Of a stretch of DNA of 64,000 bases, positions 51,882 to 59,611 are shown one piece after another (the stretch's first letter is position 1; every line of letters begins with the position of its first letter). The position numbers and the translations under genes are program-made. The notes under the pieces were generated by a model. The model searched no databases. It saw only the letters and a list, made by a program, of their open reading frames with translations, and was not told where the DNA came from. Source of the DNA: Anaerolineaceae bacterium (GTDB lineage Bacteria; Chloroflexota; Anaerolineae; Aggregatilineales; Phototrophicaceae); contig JACKCF010000002.1 of the NCBI GenBank assembly GCA_020634165.1, positions 124,001 through 188,000 on the forward strand. Reading direction: 5' to 3'.

Positions 51882-53384
51882 CTAATACATGGGATAGCGG
51901 GTGCCATCGGGCTTATGCTGGCCGATGATGAAAAAACGATCATCTTCGGCGGGTTCCAGCAACCAGCGCACACGATGGCGATAACCGCCCTGTTCGACAT
52001 GGTGTTCCTCGCCCACGATGAAGTAATCGCCGCTGTGGCCCGTTTGCGTATCGGATAGGCTGATGCGCTCGAACAGCGTCCTGGCGAGCGCCTGTTGCAC
52101 ATGGAAGCGCGCATTGAGGTCGACCTGGCGAACAGCGCCGCGTGGCTGCTGCCGACGCACCAGTTCATAGCGTGCGATCTGGTCGGCTTCGCCAATGTCA
52201 GACAATGCCGGAAGATAGAGTTCAAGTGCCTGCTTGCCATAGAGGGTCAGGTTATAGCGATTGCTGTGCTGCAAAGTCAGCGGATCAGCAATCATCAGCG
52301 GCGTCCCAAACAGGTCGAGGGTGTGCAGGTAGGCTTCCTGCTCACTGAAGTTTCGCACTTCCAGCACTGCCGCGCTGATGCCTGCTTCCAACACAGCCAC
52401 ATCCACCTGGGCTGTCAGGTCAGCCCCACCTGTGGCTGTTGCTTTGGCAGTGAACGCCACAGTATCCAGCGACAGGGCGCCGATGGGGTTATCATCGGCA
52501 TCGCGGTAACGGGCGACAATCCGGCGAGCATCGTTACGCGGCAGGCGCTGTGGCTGCGCCAGCGACCAGAGCAAGCCACCAGGATCGCCAATCGTACGCG
52601 GAACAACCGTTACATCAACTTCACTGAGCACCTCGTCGCCATAGATATAGGCCAGACCCTGCATGTTATTGTCGAAGCTGGCCAGCGGCGTGGTCTGCAA
52701 CAGCGTATGATGCCGATTCAGGAATACAGCCTGCCCCTGGCGACTGATATAGAAGCGACCGCGTTCGCTGTTAGCAAGCTGGCCGATGGCATCATCGGCG
52801 TCGATGCCTGCCCCCCACAGATCACCGATATAGGCGAAAGAGCTGCGCCCCTGCTGCAAATCCACATCCAGTGGATCGCCAAACAGCTTTTGTCCAACAC
52901 GGCTGTCGGCCTGCCCCAGCACAATATAGCCCGCCAGCACCGGATAACGAATCTCACATTGTTCGATGATGGCCGCAATCGCTTCATCAGCACGGACATC
53001 AACCAGCGGCTCGACGCGAACAGTATTCTGTGCCAGTTCGCGCATGGCATCGCTGGCATGGATAATGGCCAACTGGTCGCCCCAATCGCCAGGGGTCGGT
53101 TCCACATGGGTGATGCGACCAATGAAGTGTATGCGGGTGGTTGTGCCATCATCGCTGCTGATGCGCACTCGCTTTCCCGGCAGCAGTGGCGTCAGTTCTG
53201 GGCTGAATGCCTGGTTCATATTGCGAAGCGTGATCTGGGCTGTAGCCACCCTGGCAATCGGATCATAGGGCGCGGCCATTCCCAGGCGCCACTTGAGGCC
53301 GATGACAGCTTGCGTGATGTCCTCGCCTGCGGCATAGGTGCCATCATCATTGTGGTCGATAGCGACAGTAAAGGTCGTGCTCAT
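51882..53384 (-). CDS. Phage tail/baseplate-like protein
   Basis: A 500-residue protein. TFTVAIDHNDDGTYAAGEDI, then LLPGKRVRISSDDGTTTRIH and FIGRITHVEPTPGDWGDQLA have the layout of phage tail spike or baseplate hub proteins (repeated short beta domains, G-K-R-V). It is the second of two overlapping phage-type genes. There are no holin, lysin, terminase or capsid genes nearby. GGAGGT lies six bases upstream of the ATG at 53384. Confidence 0.6.
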   Translation of the reverse strand: MSTTFTVAIDHNDDGTYAAGEDITQAVIGLKWRLGMAAPYDPIARVATAQITLRNMNQAFSPELTPLLPGKRVRISSDDGTTTRIHFIGRITHVEPTPGDWGDQLAIIHASDAMRELAQNTVRVEPLVDVRADEAIAAIIEQCEIRYPVLAGYIVLGQADSRVGQKLFGDPLDVDLQQGRSSFAYIGDLWGAGIDADDAIGQLANSERGRFYISRQGQAVFLNRHHTLLQTTPLASFDNNMQGLAYIYGDEVLSEVDVTVVPRTIGDPGGLLWSLAQPQRLPRNDARRIVARYRDADDNPIGALSLDTVAFTAKATATGGADLTAQVDVAVLEAGISAAVLEVRNFSEQEAYLHTLDLFGTPLMIADPLTLQHSNRYNLTLYGKQALELYLPALSDIGEADQIARYELVRRQQPRGAVRQVDLNARFHVQQALARTLFERISLSDTQTGHSGDYFIVGEEHHVEQGGYRHRVRWLLEPAEDDRFFIIGQHKPDGTRYPMY

Positions 53385-53845
53385 CAGGCCACCTCCATCT
53401 GCCAGGTGTGCCGGAACGCACAACCGTAAAAGCTGCTGCCTCCAAATGGAAAAACACCTGGTTCAATGCGGATATGCGCTGGTTCCAGCAGCGCATCGGC
53501 CAGCGTGGCATCAGCACTGAAAGCAGTGATGTAGCTGTCGATCAGGTCTATCAAATCAGGAAGATGGGCGCTGATGCCCTTGCTACTGCCAACAGGTGCG
53601 ACCAGCAGCAGGTGCGTCACGGTATAGGTCACACTACGCGCACCATTACTGAAGCCAATCGCCTCAAAGCCTGCACCGCGTTCGTGGAACAGGCGATCAT
53701 CGTTTTTTTCGATGGGCATGACCAGCAGCAGCGGAAGCTGCGCCCGACCCGGCTGGTCAGGAATGGCGTCAATATCAGCATTCTGGTTGATGCCCGACAC
53801 GCTCAGATCAGACAGGCGCGTCAGGGCCGTGCGGAAGGTCGTCAT
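53384..53845 (-). CDS. Phage tail-completion-like protein
   Basis: A 153-residue protein beginning MTTFRTALTRLSDLSVSGIN and containing VTYTVTHLLLVAPVGSSKGI, then LPDLIDLIDSYITAFSADAT. The pattern (lengthy strand pair, then helix with D-L-I-D) is that of small tail-terminator or minor tail proteins of siphophages. Its stop overlaps the next gene (TGATG). The family match is by eye only. Confidence 0.5.
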   Translation of the reverse strand: MTTFRTALTRLSDLSVSGINQNADIDAIPDQPGRAQLPLLLVMPIEKNDDRLFHERGAGFEAIGFSNGARSVTYTVTHLLLVAPVGSSKGISAHLPDLIDLIDSYITAFSADATLADALLEPAHIRIEPGVFPFGGSSFYGCAFRHTWQMEVA

Positions 53846-53895
53846 TGAGAATAGCTCCTTTAGTGAGTCAACAGATTAGCGAGCAGGGTCAAGTG

Positions 53896-53923
53896 GTAGG
53901 GGCTTGGCATGCCAAGCCCTTAC
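53896..53923. repeat. Dispersed palindromic repeat, copy 3
   Basis: A 28-bp near-perfect palindrome with arms GTAGGGGCTTGGCA and TGCCAAGCCCTTAC (one mismatch). The core GGGCTTGGCATGCCAAGCCC is exact and extends the copy at 46260. It lies 50 bases upstream of the tail gene pair. Confidence 0.65.
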
Positions 53924-53968
53924 TTATCGCCCAAATTACAACTTTCTAACTGGACAAATCGACAAAAA

Positions 53969-54003
53969 CTAATATCATTAGCTTTAAAGGCTAACATTGT
54001 TAG
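53969..54003. promoter_or_regulatory. Tandem operators before the DUF4260-TetR operon
   Basis: CTAATATCATTAG (53969-53981) and CTAACATTGTTAG (53991-54003) are two 13-bp dyads, each followed by CTTT, 22 bp apart. They lie directly upstream of the ribosome-binding site of the first gene, suiting repression by the TetR protein encoded as second gene. Confidence 0.6.
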
Positions 54004-54021
54004 CTTTCAGCCAGAGAGGAA

Positions 54022-54441
54022 ATGGAAATGCAAAATATCATGGAATCAAACACAACAAATTCCGCTGCGAATGAAGGGAAAATGGCCATGTCGCAACCGC
54101 GAATCATGCTGCATCTGGAAGGGCTGGCTGTGTTGGTCGGCCTGATCGCGCTCTATGCCAACATCAGCGGCGACTGGCTGCTGTTCATCGTGTTACTGTT
54201 CGTGCCGGACATCAGCATGGTGGGATATTTAGCCAACAAATCAGTCGGCGCGACAGTCTATAACATCGGTCATTTCGTAGGATTACCGCTGGCGCTGGCT
54301 GGCATCGGCATAGCTATGAACCAATCCATGCCAGTTGCCATCGCCCTGATCTGGATGGCGCATATTGCACTCGACCGCGCTGTCGGCTATGGTTTCAAGT
54401 ATCCGACTGATTTCAAAGCGACGCACATGCACCGCGCCTGA
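54022..54441 (+). CDS. DUF4260 family membrane protein
   Basis: A 139-residue protein with three or four hydrophobic helices. LLFVPDISMVGYLANKSVGA, then VYNIGHFVGLPLALAGIGIA and WMAHIALDRAVGYGFKYPTD match DUF4260. The function is unknown; genes of this family often neighbour TetR regulators. AGAGAGGAA precedes the ATG. It lies eight bases before a TetR gene. Confidence 0.85.
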   Translation: MEMQNIMESNTTNSAANEGKMAMSQPRIMLHLEGLAVLVGLIALYANISGDWLLFIVLLFVPDISMVGYLANKSVGATVYNIGHFVGLPLALAGIGIAMNQSMPVAIALIWMAHIALDRAVGYGFKYPTDFKATHMHRA

Positions 54442-54449
54442 GGTAAATC

Positions 54450-55004
54450 ATGCCCTATCCGAGCAAGCTCGACAGTGAAACGCTCGCCAGCGCCGCCTTC
54501 GACATGATCGAACAGGGCGGCGTTGATGACTTCAGCATGCACAAACTGGCCGCAGAATTCGGCGTCAAGACGGCCTCGCTGTACCGTTATTTCAATAAGG
54601 AAGCCCTGATCCAGGCGGTGAATACGCTGACCTACCACAGCCTTTTGCAAGCCATGTACGAGGCCGTATCAGCCGAGGGTGATCCTGCGCAACGCTTGCT
54701 GCTCGGCGCCAAGGCGATGGCTGCTTACGCTCATCAGCATCCTGTGACCTACATGCTGGCATTCCGCAATACAGACGATGCCCTACGCCCCGAAGAAGGG
54801 GCTACGGAACAGGCGGTACTGCCACTTCAGGCCATCATAGCCGAAATCAGCGGTGAGGCGGATTCACTGGCAGCCTTGCGCGGATTGCAGGCGCTTGCTC
54901 ATGGCTTCATCTCGCTGACATTGGCCGGGCAGTATCGGCGTGGTGGCGATCTGGATGCTCACTTCGAGCAGTCGGTGGTGGCTTATCTGCGCGGGTGGGA
55001 ATAA
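54450..55004 (+). CDS. TetR family regulator (WHG-type C-terminal domain)
   Basis: A 184-residue regulator. ASAAFDMIEQGGVDDFSMHK, then LAAEFGVKTASLYRYFNKEA is the TetR helix-turn-helix. The C-terminal domain resembles the WHG group (GLQALAHGFISLTLAG). It is the second gene after DUF4260 and probably represses the pair through the tandem operators at 53969-54003. Confidence 0.88.
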   Translation: MPYPSKLDSETLASAAFDMIEQGGVDDFSMHKLAAEFGVKTASLYRYFNKEALIQAVNTLTYHSLLQAMYEAVSAEGDPAQRLLLGAKAMAAYAHQHPVTYMLAFRNTDDALRPEEGATEQAVLPLQAIIAEISGEADSLAALRGLQALAHGFISLTLAGQYRRGGDLDAHFEQSVVAYLRGWE

Positions 55005-55105
55005 TGATCTTAACTAGTTGCAATTATAGTATGTATTGTAGACTCGTATGATAATCTCATTATAGTTGGTCCGAACTACCTACACATAAATTGTATGATC
55101 GAACA

Positions 55106-55759
55106 ATGACTCCACAGCGAATAATTGGAATTATATGTTTTGCTCTAGTAATTATAGAACCGCGTATAGCTAGTACATTTTTCATTAATGTCACACCGCT
55201 CGAATCGGCAGTATTCGCGGGATTACTCGGATATGGAATAACGGTATGCCTAATATTCATATATTCAATCGCACATAAACCCAGAAATGATACTTCAAAG
55301 ACCAGGGCCTTAGTACCCGCACGCAATAACATTAATGAACCCTCTAAGACAACTAAATCTTCATATGAAATCGTGTCTCTAGCACAAACTCCAGATGAAT
55401 TTGAACATGAAGTCGCGAAACTTATAGAATCTTTGGCAAATACAAGAACTCAAGTCATTGGTGGTTCTGGTGATGGTGGCATAGATGTAAAAATATACAG
55501 TGAACAAGGCTATGTCATTGGTGTTGTGCAATGTAAATTCTACAAGTCAAGCAAAACAATTCCGCCGATACATATTCGTGCCCTAAACTCGGCGCGCCAT
55601 TATGCTCATGCCAACTACGCTTATTTTGTCACGACAGGCCGATTTAGCGATGCAACTCACCTTGAAGCACAAGACCTCGGCGTCACCCTGATTGATGGCG
55701 AGAGGTTAGATAGAATATGTATGAAGTTGGAAAATCCCTTTTCAGAACTAGTTCACTAA
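55106..55759 (+). CDS. Membrane-anchored Mrr-type restriction endonuclease-like protein
   Basis: A 217-residue protein. Two membrane helices (about residues 5-22 and 35-58) and a linker precede a restriction endonuclease type IV-like domain: FEHEVAKLIESLANTRTQVI, GGSGDGGIDV (catalytic Asp) and VVQCKFYKS (Q-x-K). It probably cleaves DNA, perhaps modified or foreign. The gene is AT-rich compared with its neighbours. The ATG at 55106 or TTG at 55091 could start it; neither has a clear ribosome-binding site. Confidence 0.78.
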   Translation: MTPQRIIGIICFALVIIEPRIASTFFINVTPLESAVFAGLLGYGITVCLIFIYSIAHKPRNDTSKTRALVPARNNINEPSKTTKSSYEIVSLAQTPDEFEHEVAKLIESLANTRTQVIGGSGDGGIDVKIYSEQGYVIGVVQCKFYKSSKTIPPIHIRALNSARHYAHANYAYFVTTGRFSDATHLEAQDLGVTLIDGERLDRICMKLENPFSELVH

Positions 55760-55765
55760 AATATT

Positions 55766-56224
55766 CTAAACATTCACAATACGGAACGCGGGGAAATCCG
55801 CTACGATTGCCTCAAATTCAGACAGCGGGGCATCTTTATCGACCGGAATGTGAGGGCGCGCACCCGGAGCGACCTGTAGATAGGCTTTGATGATTGGAGC
55901 ACGCTGCTCGGTCGGAATTTCTTCCAAACGAACTTCACTGCGACCACCACTGCGAATAGTGGCTTTACCATCAGCGGCGCGGACGTTGCGCACCCATTGG
56001 GCATCATCGCCGAGCATGGATACCAGATAGCGTTGATTGTCTATCCAAGCAACCACCACCGGCATCGAAATAATTTTGCCTGACTTACGACCGATGACTT
56101 CCAGCGTTACCCAGTTCCGCACCCATCCTGATGAATGCACCATCCGCCAGAAAGCGTTGAGCGCGCGGGCAATCCAATTTGGCCGATTGCCGCGATAAAT
56201 CCAGCGTTTAGCCGCCCCGAACAT
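55766..56224 (-). CDS. DUF385/deazaflavin (F420)-dependent nitroreductase family protein
   Basis: A 152-residue split-barrel protein. VIGRKSGKIISMPVVVAWID, then RYLVSMLGDDAQWVRNVRAA is the DUF385/Ddn-type signature (G-R-x-S-G, W-V-R-N) of F420-binding reductases. The substrate is unknown. The ATG at 56224 has GGAGG seven bases upstream. It lies 33 bases after the NUDIX gene ends and is likely cotranscribed with it. Confidence 0.85.
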   Translation of the reverse strand: MFGAAKRWIYRGNRPNWIARALNAFWRMVHSSGWVRNWVTLEVIGRKSGKIISMPVVVAWIDNQRYLVSMLGDDAQWVRNVRAADGKATIRSGGRSEVRLEEIPTEQRAPIIKAYLQVAPGARPHIPVDKDAPLSEFEAIVADFPAFRIVNV

Positions 56225-56257
56225 GAACCTGCCTCCGCAATGATATTCTGATAGCAA

Positions 56258-56740
56258 CTAAAATGCGTAGCCTTCAGCCTGCATGACACTGCGCAGCTCG
56301 TCCGGCAGCATCCGATTCATGAGGTCAGCGCGGGCGATCACATGCCCCAGCCAACGCTCCGGGAACTCAGCGACGGCTTCGGCAGCAGTCACCCAGCGCT
56401 GGGCGTCGTGTTCTACGCTCAGGCGGATGGCATCGGGATCAGTCGTTGTACAGCAAAAAACCGCACCAATCAGCTCATTTTCAGCAGAAGGCGTGTCGCC
56501 GCGATAAAAATGCGTCACGCCGATGATGAACTCAATCGTCACCTCGACGCCAATTTCTTCTCTGACTTCCCGATGGACCGCCTCAATATAGCCCTCACCC
56601 TGGTCAACACGGCCTGTAACGGTCTCCCAATGACCTGCGCCAAAATCCTTGGTTGCTGCACGCCGCAGAATCAAATAGCGATCCTGGTCTGGTCGCCATA
56701 GCACCGCCGCAATGCCACCAATAAAACGTCCAACTGGCAT
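56258..56740 (-). CDS. NUDIX hydrolase
   Basis: A 160-residue enzyme. The NUDIX box reads GRVDQGEGYIEAVHREVREE, then IGV, exactly Gx5Ex7REUxEExGU. It hydrolyses a nucleoside diphosphate linked to another group; the substrate is unknown. The ATG at 56740 is preferred. It is the first of two genes with the DUF385 protein. Confidence 0.92.
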   Translation of the reverse strand: MPVGRFIGGIAAVLWRPDQDRYLILRRAATKDFGAGHWETVTGRVDQGEGYIEAVHREVREEIGVEVTIEFIIGVTHFYRGDTPSAENELIGAVFCCTTTDPDAIRLSVEHDAQRWVTAAEAVAEFPERWLGHVIARADLMNRMLPDELRSVMQAEGYAF

Positions 56741-56796
56741 GGAAAAGTCTCTCTCACAAAAAGCCACTCAATCCGGCTATCATAACGGATTAGGAA

Positions 56797-56836
56797 ACAA
56801 AAAACCCGCCACACATTGGGTGACGGGTCTTTTTTA
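56797..56836 (-). terminator. Terminator after the tandem small-protein genes
   Basis: On the minus strand ACCCG...CGGGT with CAC/GTG inner pairs is followed by TTTTTTG (the A-run at 56798-56803). It ends the leftward transcript of the two small paralogues. Confidence 0.65.
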
Positions 56837-56856
56837 TTCTTGTTTGTGCGCCTGGC

Positions 56857-57075
56857 TTACAACTGCGAGGCACGACGAAGCTTACCCTGTTTGCTGAAGA
56901 CACTGAATGGGTTCGGCAGCTTGAAGAACGAGTTCTTCTGCTGGACCGGTAGGTCTTCGTAGCTGATGCTTTCGTGCCGCTTGGCACGGTTTGCCATCTG
57001 GGCAGCCTGGATTCTCTGTTCCTGAATTTCGCGCGCAGTTCTTACGACTTCTGTCGGATTCAAGATCATCATCAT
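56857..57075 (-). CDS. Small basic protein B of a tandem pair, unknown family
   Basis: A 72-residue protein. A polar N-terminal helix (PTEVVRTAREIQEQRIQAAQ) leads to ISYEDLPVQQKNSFFKLPNP and FSVFSKQGKLRRASQL. It and the gene 36 bases upstream share 27 of 34 residues from YEDLPVQQK to the end, so they are paralogues. No signal peptide, cysteine or transmembrane part is visible. GAGGGTG precedes the three successive ATG codons. Confidence 0.65.
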   Translation of the reverse strand: MMMILNPTEVVRTAREIQEQRIQAAQMANRAKRHESISYEDLPVQQKNSFFKLPNPFSVFSKQGKLRRASQL

Positions 57076-57111
57076 TTTGCACCCTCGATATTGAAGCGTG
57101 TTTAAGCGTAC

Positions 57112-57321
57112 TTAGGACTGTGAAGCCCGGCGGAGCTTACGCGGTTTGCTGAAAAAGCTGAACGGGTTCGGCAGTTGGAAGAACGGAGCCTTCTGCTGCA
57201 CGGGCAGGTCTTCGTAGCGAATATCTTCGCTGTTCTTTACACGACGAGTAAGTTCGGCGGCCTTGATGAATTCCTGCTGACGTTCTTTACCGAGTTGTGC
57301 CATTTCGAATGGACTAAGCAT
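57112..57321 (-). CDS. Small basic protein A of a tandem pair, unknown family
   Basis: A 69-residue protein: MLSPFEMAQLGKERQQEFIK, an amphipathic helix, then IRYEDLPVQQKAPFFQLPNP and FSFFSKPRKLRRASQS. The C-terminal half is nearly identical to the paralogue at 56857-57075 while the N-terminal helices differ. The aromatic Pro-rich and basic tail suggests binding to a partner or membrane. GAGGGA lies nine bases upstream of the ATG. The function is unknown. Confidence 0.65.
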   Translation of the reverse strand: MLSPFEMAQLGKERQQEFIKAAELTRRVKNSEDIRYEDLPVQQKAPFFQLPNPFSFFSKPRKLRRASQS

Positions 57322-57745
57322 GATAGTGATTCCCTCTCGTTACATAGGTTTGGTCAACTATCCAATCGTTGGTAACACCAAAGGGCAGCAACGTAGATAG
57401 ATGATTTCACGGTTAATGACGGTAAGTATTCCCAAAACGGGAACGCAAAAAAGCTATATGTATCTCACCGCGTTGTAACAAAGGGACATAACCTATTTGG
57501 ATCTAAGTGAAGCCGAGGAAGAAGGGAAGACATAAAATTTTTGCTCGTTGCTTCATGCTCTATTGTATGGATTTTTCTAAAAAAGCAACCCCATTGGCTT
57601 AAGTTTTGTGAAAATTTATATAACTCTTAACTTGTTACACATTTAATTTTGGCTGTTTTAGGACTCAGGTCCCAGGGGATGAAAAACTGGTAACTTCGTG
57701 CCATACTTTTAGCGCTGAACAATGAAAAAAGAGGCTAGTATATAG
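57322..57745. other. Intergenic region between the small-protein pair and a secreted protein
   Basis: No gene is seen. A hairpin TTCCC-AAAAC-GGGAA lies near 57428-57442. On the minus strand TACAAT (57567-57562) with a weak TTGCTT could start the small-protein transcript, leaving a leader of over 200 nt. The AT-rich part near 57600-57650 probably holds the promoter of the secreted-protein gene. Confidence 0.35.
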
Positions 57746-58729
57746 ATGGCTCATGGGCGCAACATCTTACGGATAGGGGTTATTCTTGGGCTATGGTTGC
57801 TGCTGATACCCGCCAGCCACGCCCAACCTGTGGATTGCTCTGCACAGGCCATGAACGCCCGCGTCGATGCCGCTATCAGCCGTTATCTCAGTCAGCGCTC
57901 CATAACCGACGCTGTTGCTGCCCGCGATCAATTGCAATCGCTGCAAAGCGATATTCTGAGCATCATTGCCGCCTGCCCGCCAGAACTGGTCAGTGAAGCC
58001 GAGTCACAAACAGCTACCCCTGGCTATACGCCGACACCGACGGCTACCATCACACCATCGGCCACACCGTCCCTGACCAATACCCCGACAGCGACGTCGA
58101 CGCCAACGGCCACCGCCACGCCGACTATCGACCGCACCAATGCTGCCGAAGAAACTGAAGCTGCGCGTCCGACAGCCACGGAGACCCATACCCCGACCGC
58201 CACAAATACACCTACCGCTACCCAGACAGCAACGGCCACCGCCTCTGCGACAGCATCCCCAACCGAAACGCCCGATATGCGCATTACCGCCACGCCAACG
58301 GAGCCTGTTCCGGTGCCACGCAGTGTACTGGCAGATACCGGCAACGGCTTGCTGCTGCGCATCGTGACGGTCTTGCGACCCGCTGACGAGGCCATCTTAG
58401 CGGCCAACCGCTTTAACCCAACACCAGAACCAGATAGCGAATACCTGATGATTATGCTACAGGCAGCGTGCAGCGAAGATCGAGAATCGGCCTGTGATGT
58501 GACGCCGTTCCACTTCCGGTTGCAAGCTGGCGCGGACCTGATTGACCCGCCGTTCCTGGTGTACCCCAATGAGTTGGATGTTCGGCTGGAACCAGGACAA
58601 TCTGCCGCCGGGGCTATTGCCTTCCTGGCACCAAAAGATATGAGCGACCTGAACTTGCTTTTCTACCCGCAAGCCGTCTTTGGTGAGGCTCTGCCGATCA
58701 TATTTGAATTGAATGAAACCACAGATTAG
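57746..58729 (+). CDS. Secreted protein with Thr-Pro linker and DUF4352-like domain
   Basis: A 327-residue exported protein. The signal peptide (IGVILGLWLLLIPASHAQ) precedes a helical domain with Cys (about 30-90), a long Thr/Pro/Ala linker (about 92-200) and a C-terminal beta-sandwich: SEYLMIMLQAACSEDRESAC, then LDVRLEPGQSAAGAIAFLAP. This matches the immunoglobulin-like DUF4352/telokin-like proteins. It probably resides at the cell surface. It shares the linker style of the kinase at 13787-16018. Confidence 0.75.
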   Translation: MAHGRNILRIGVILGLWLLLIPASHAQPVDCSAQAMNARVDAAISRYLSQRSITDAVAARDQLQSLQSDILSIIAACPPELVSEAESQTATPGYTPTPTATITPSATPSLTNTPTATSTPTATATPTIDRTNAAEETEAARPTATETHTPTATNTPTATQTATATASATASPTETPDMRITATPTEPVPVPRSVLADTGNGLLLRIVTVLRPADEAILAANRFNPTPEPDSEYLMIMLQAACSEDRESACDVTPFHFRLQAGADLIDPPFLVYPNELDVRLEPGQSAAGAIAFLAPKDMSDLNLLFYPQAVFGEALPIIFELNETTD

Positions 58730-58738
58730 CATCTTGTT

Positions 58739-58768
58739 GGTAGTGGCAAGGGAAGCCTTGCCACTACC
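58739..58768. repeat. Dispersed palindromic repeat, copy 4; possible terminator
   Basis: GGTAGTGGCAAGG and its exact complement (58756-58768) flank a GAAG loop. It lies between the convergent secreted-protein and phage connector genes. The GTAG ends and GGCAAG core relate it to the copies at 46260, 47838 and 53896, though it is more diverged. Confidence 0.55.
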
Positions 58769-58781
58769 CAGTATCCGTATG

Positions 58782-59558
58782 TTAGGCCTTCACCCGGACG
58801 CGCCGCAAAGATGCTACCGCCGCCTGTATACTGGGTGGCAGCATTGGCCCCATATCCGGCTCACGATAGAGCGCGGTCGCGATCTGCAAACACAATGCAA
58901 CCGCATCCGGCACAGGCTGGAACACATCAACGGCTGAACCACTATCGTGGCTGGTGATCGTCGTGCCATTGGCGCCGCGTTTCACCGTGATGTAATTGCT
59001 GGTCGTATTGATTTTGAGCACAGTCATATACTCATCTTCAACCCGTACCAACTGCCCAACCTGGAAGCGCGGACCGCTGTCGTAGGGCGTGCCGCCATCG
59101 ACATCCGCCACGAATAGTGTATTCGCACTATCGCTCAGTGACGATTGCAGGCTATCCATGAAAATTAGCCATGCGCTGCTCCATTCATCGTGATAGCCCC
59201 AGATGCCCGTCACCTGCACCGCTTGCAGCGGCGATGTCTCGTACTGGAACGACACACCCGACTGTAACTGGAGACTGTCCCCTGGCAGAATCAGCATATC
59301 CGCCAGATCAATCGACCCGATATCGGTCACAGCGACCAATTCCAGCAGATCATCACGCAGGTCGAGCACCGTTGGCTGATTCAGGTCGATATCGTGCAGC
59401 AGGGTTGCGTATCGCGGCGTAAAATGGCGAAGGGTCGCGCGTTCGATACGGCGTGTTGCCGCCCACAGCGCCGCCATCAGACGGCGATCTTCGCTGGTAT
59501 CGGTCGGCGCGAAGCCGAGGTGCTGGCGTAGTGCATCCAGCGTAGCGATGGTTTCCAT
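58782..59558 (-). CDS. Phage head-tail connector-like protein
   Basis: A 258-residue protein. METIATLDALRQHLGFAPTD, then RRLMAALWAATRRIERATLR follows the gp6-like head-tail connector pattern. The middle has EYMTVLKINTTSNYITVKRG, then ANGTTITSHDSGSAVDVF, a module frequent in phage structural proteins. The C-terminal ALCLQIATALYREPDMGPML is the usual closing helix. The ATG at 59558 is chosen. It is separated from the tail genes at 51882-53845 by about 5 kb of unrelated genes. Confidence 0.6.
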   Translation of the reverse strand: METIATLDALRQHLGFAPTDTSEDRRLMAALWAATRRIERATLRHFTPRYATLLHDIDLNQPTVLDLRDDLLELVAVTDIGSIDLADMLILPGDSLQLQSGVSFQYETSPLQAVQVTGIWGYHDEWSSAWLIFMDSLQSSLSDSANTLFVADVDGGTPYDSGPRFQVGQLVRVEDEYMTVLKINTTSNYITVKRGANGTTITSHDSGSAVDVFQPVPDAVALCLQIATALYREPDMGPMLPPSIQAAVASLRRVRVKA

Positions 59559-59611
59559 AGGGATAAACTCCTTGTAGGTTGATACGATTGGCAAAATTGA
59601 GAGGGCGAAAC

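Noticed and set aside
52095..53429. Plus-strand open frame of 444 codons
   Set aside because: Antisense to the tail-like gene at 51882-53384, which has overlapping coupled genes and good ribosome-binding sites. The antisense protein is His/Gln-rich and looks like a reflected coding bias.
56857..57321. LRRAS at the end of both small paralogues resembles a protein kinase A site
   Set aside because: The motif is short, and bacterial Ser/Thr kinases do not follow this consensus reliably; no evidence links it to the kinase at 13787.
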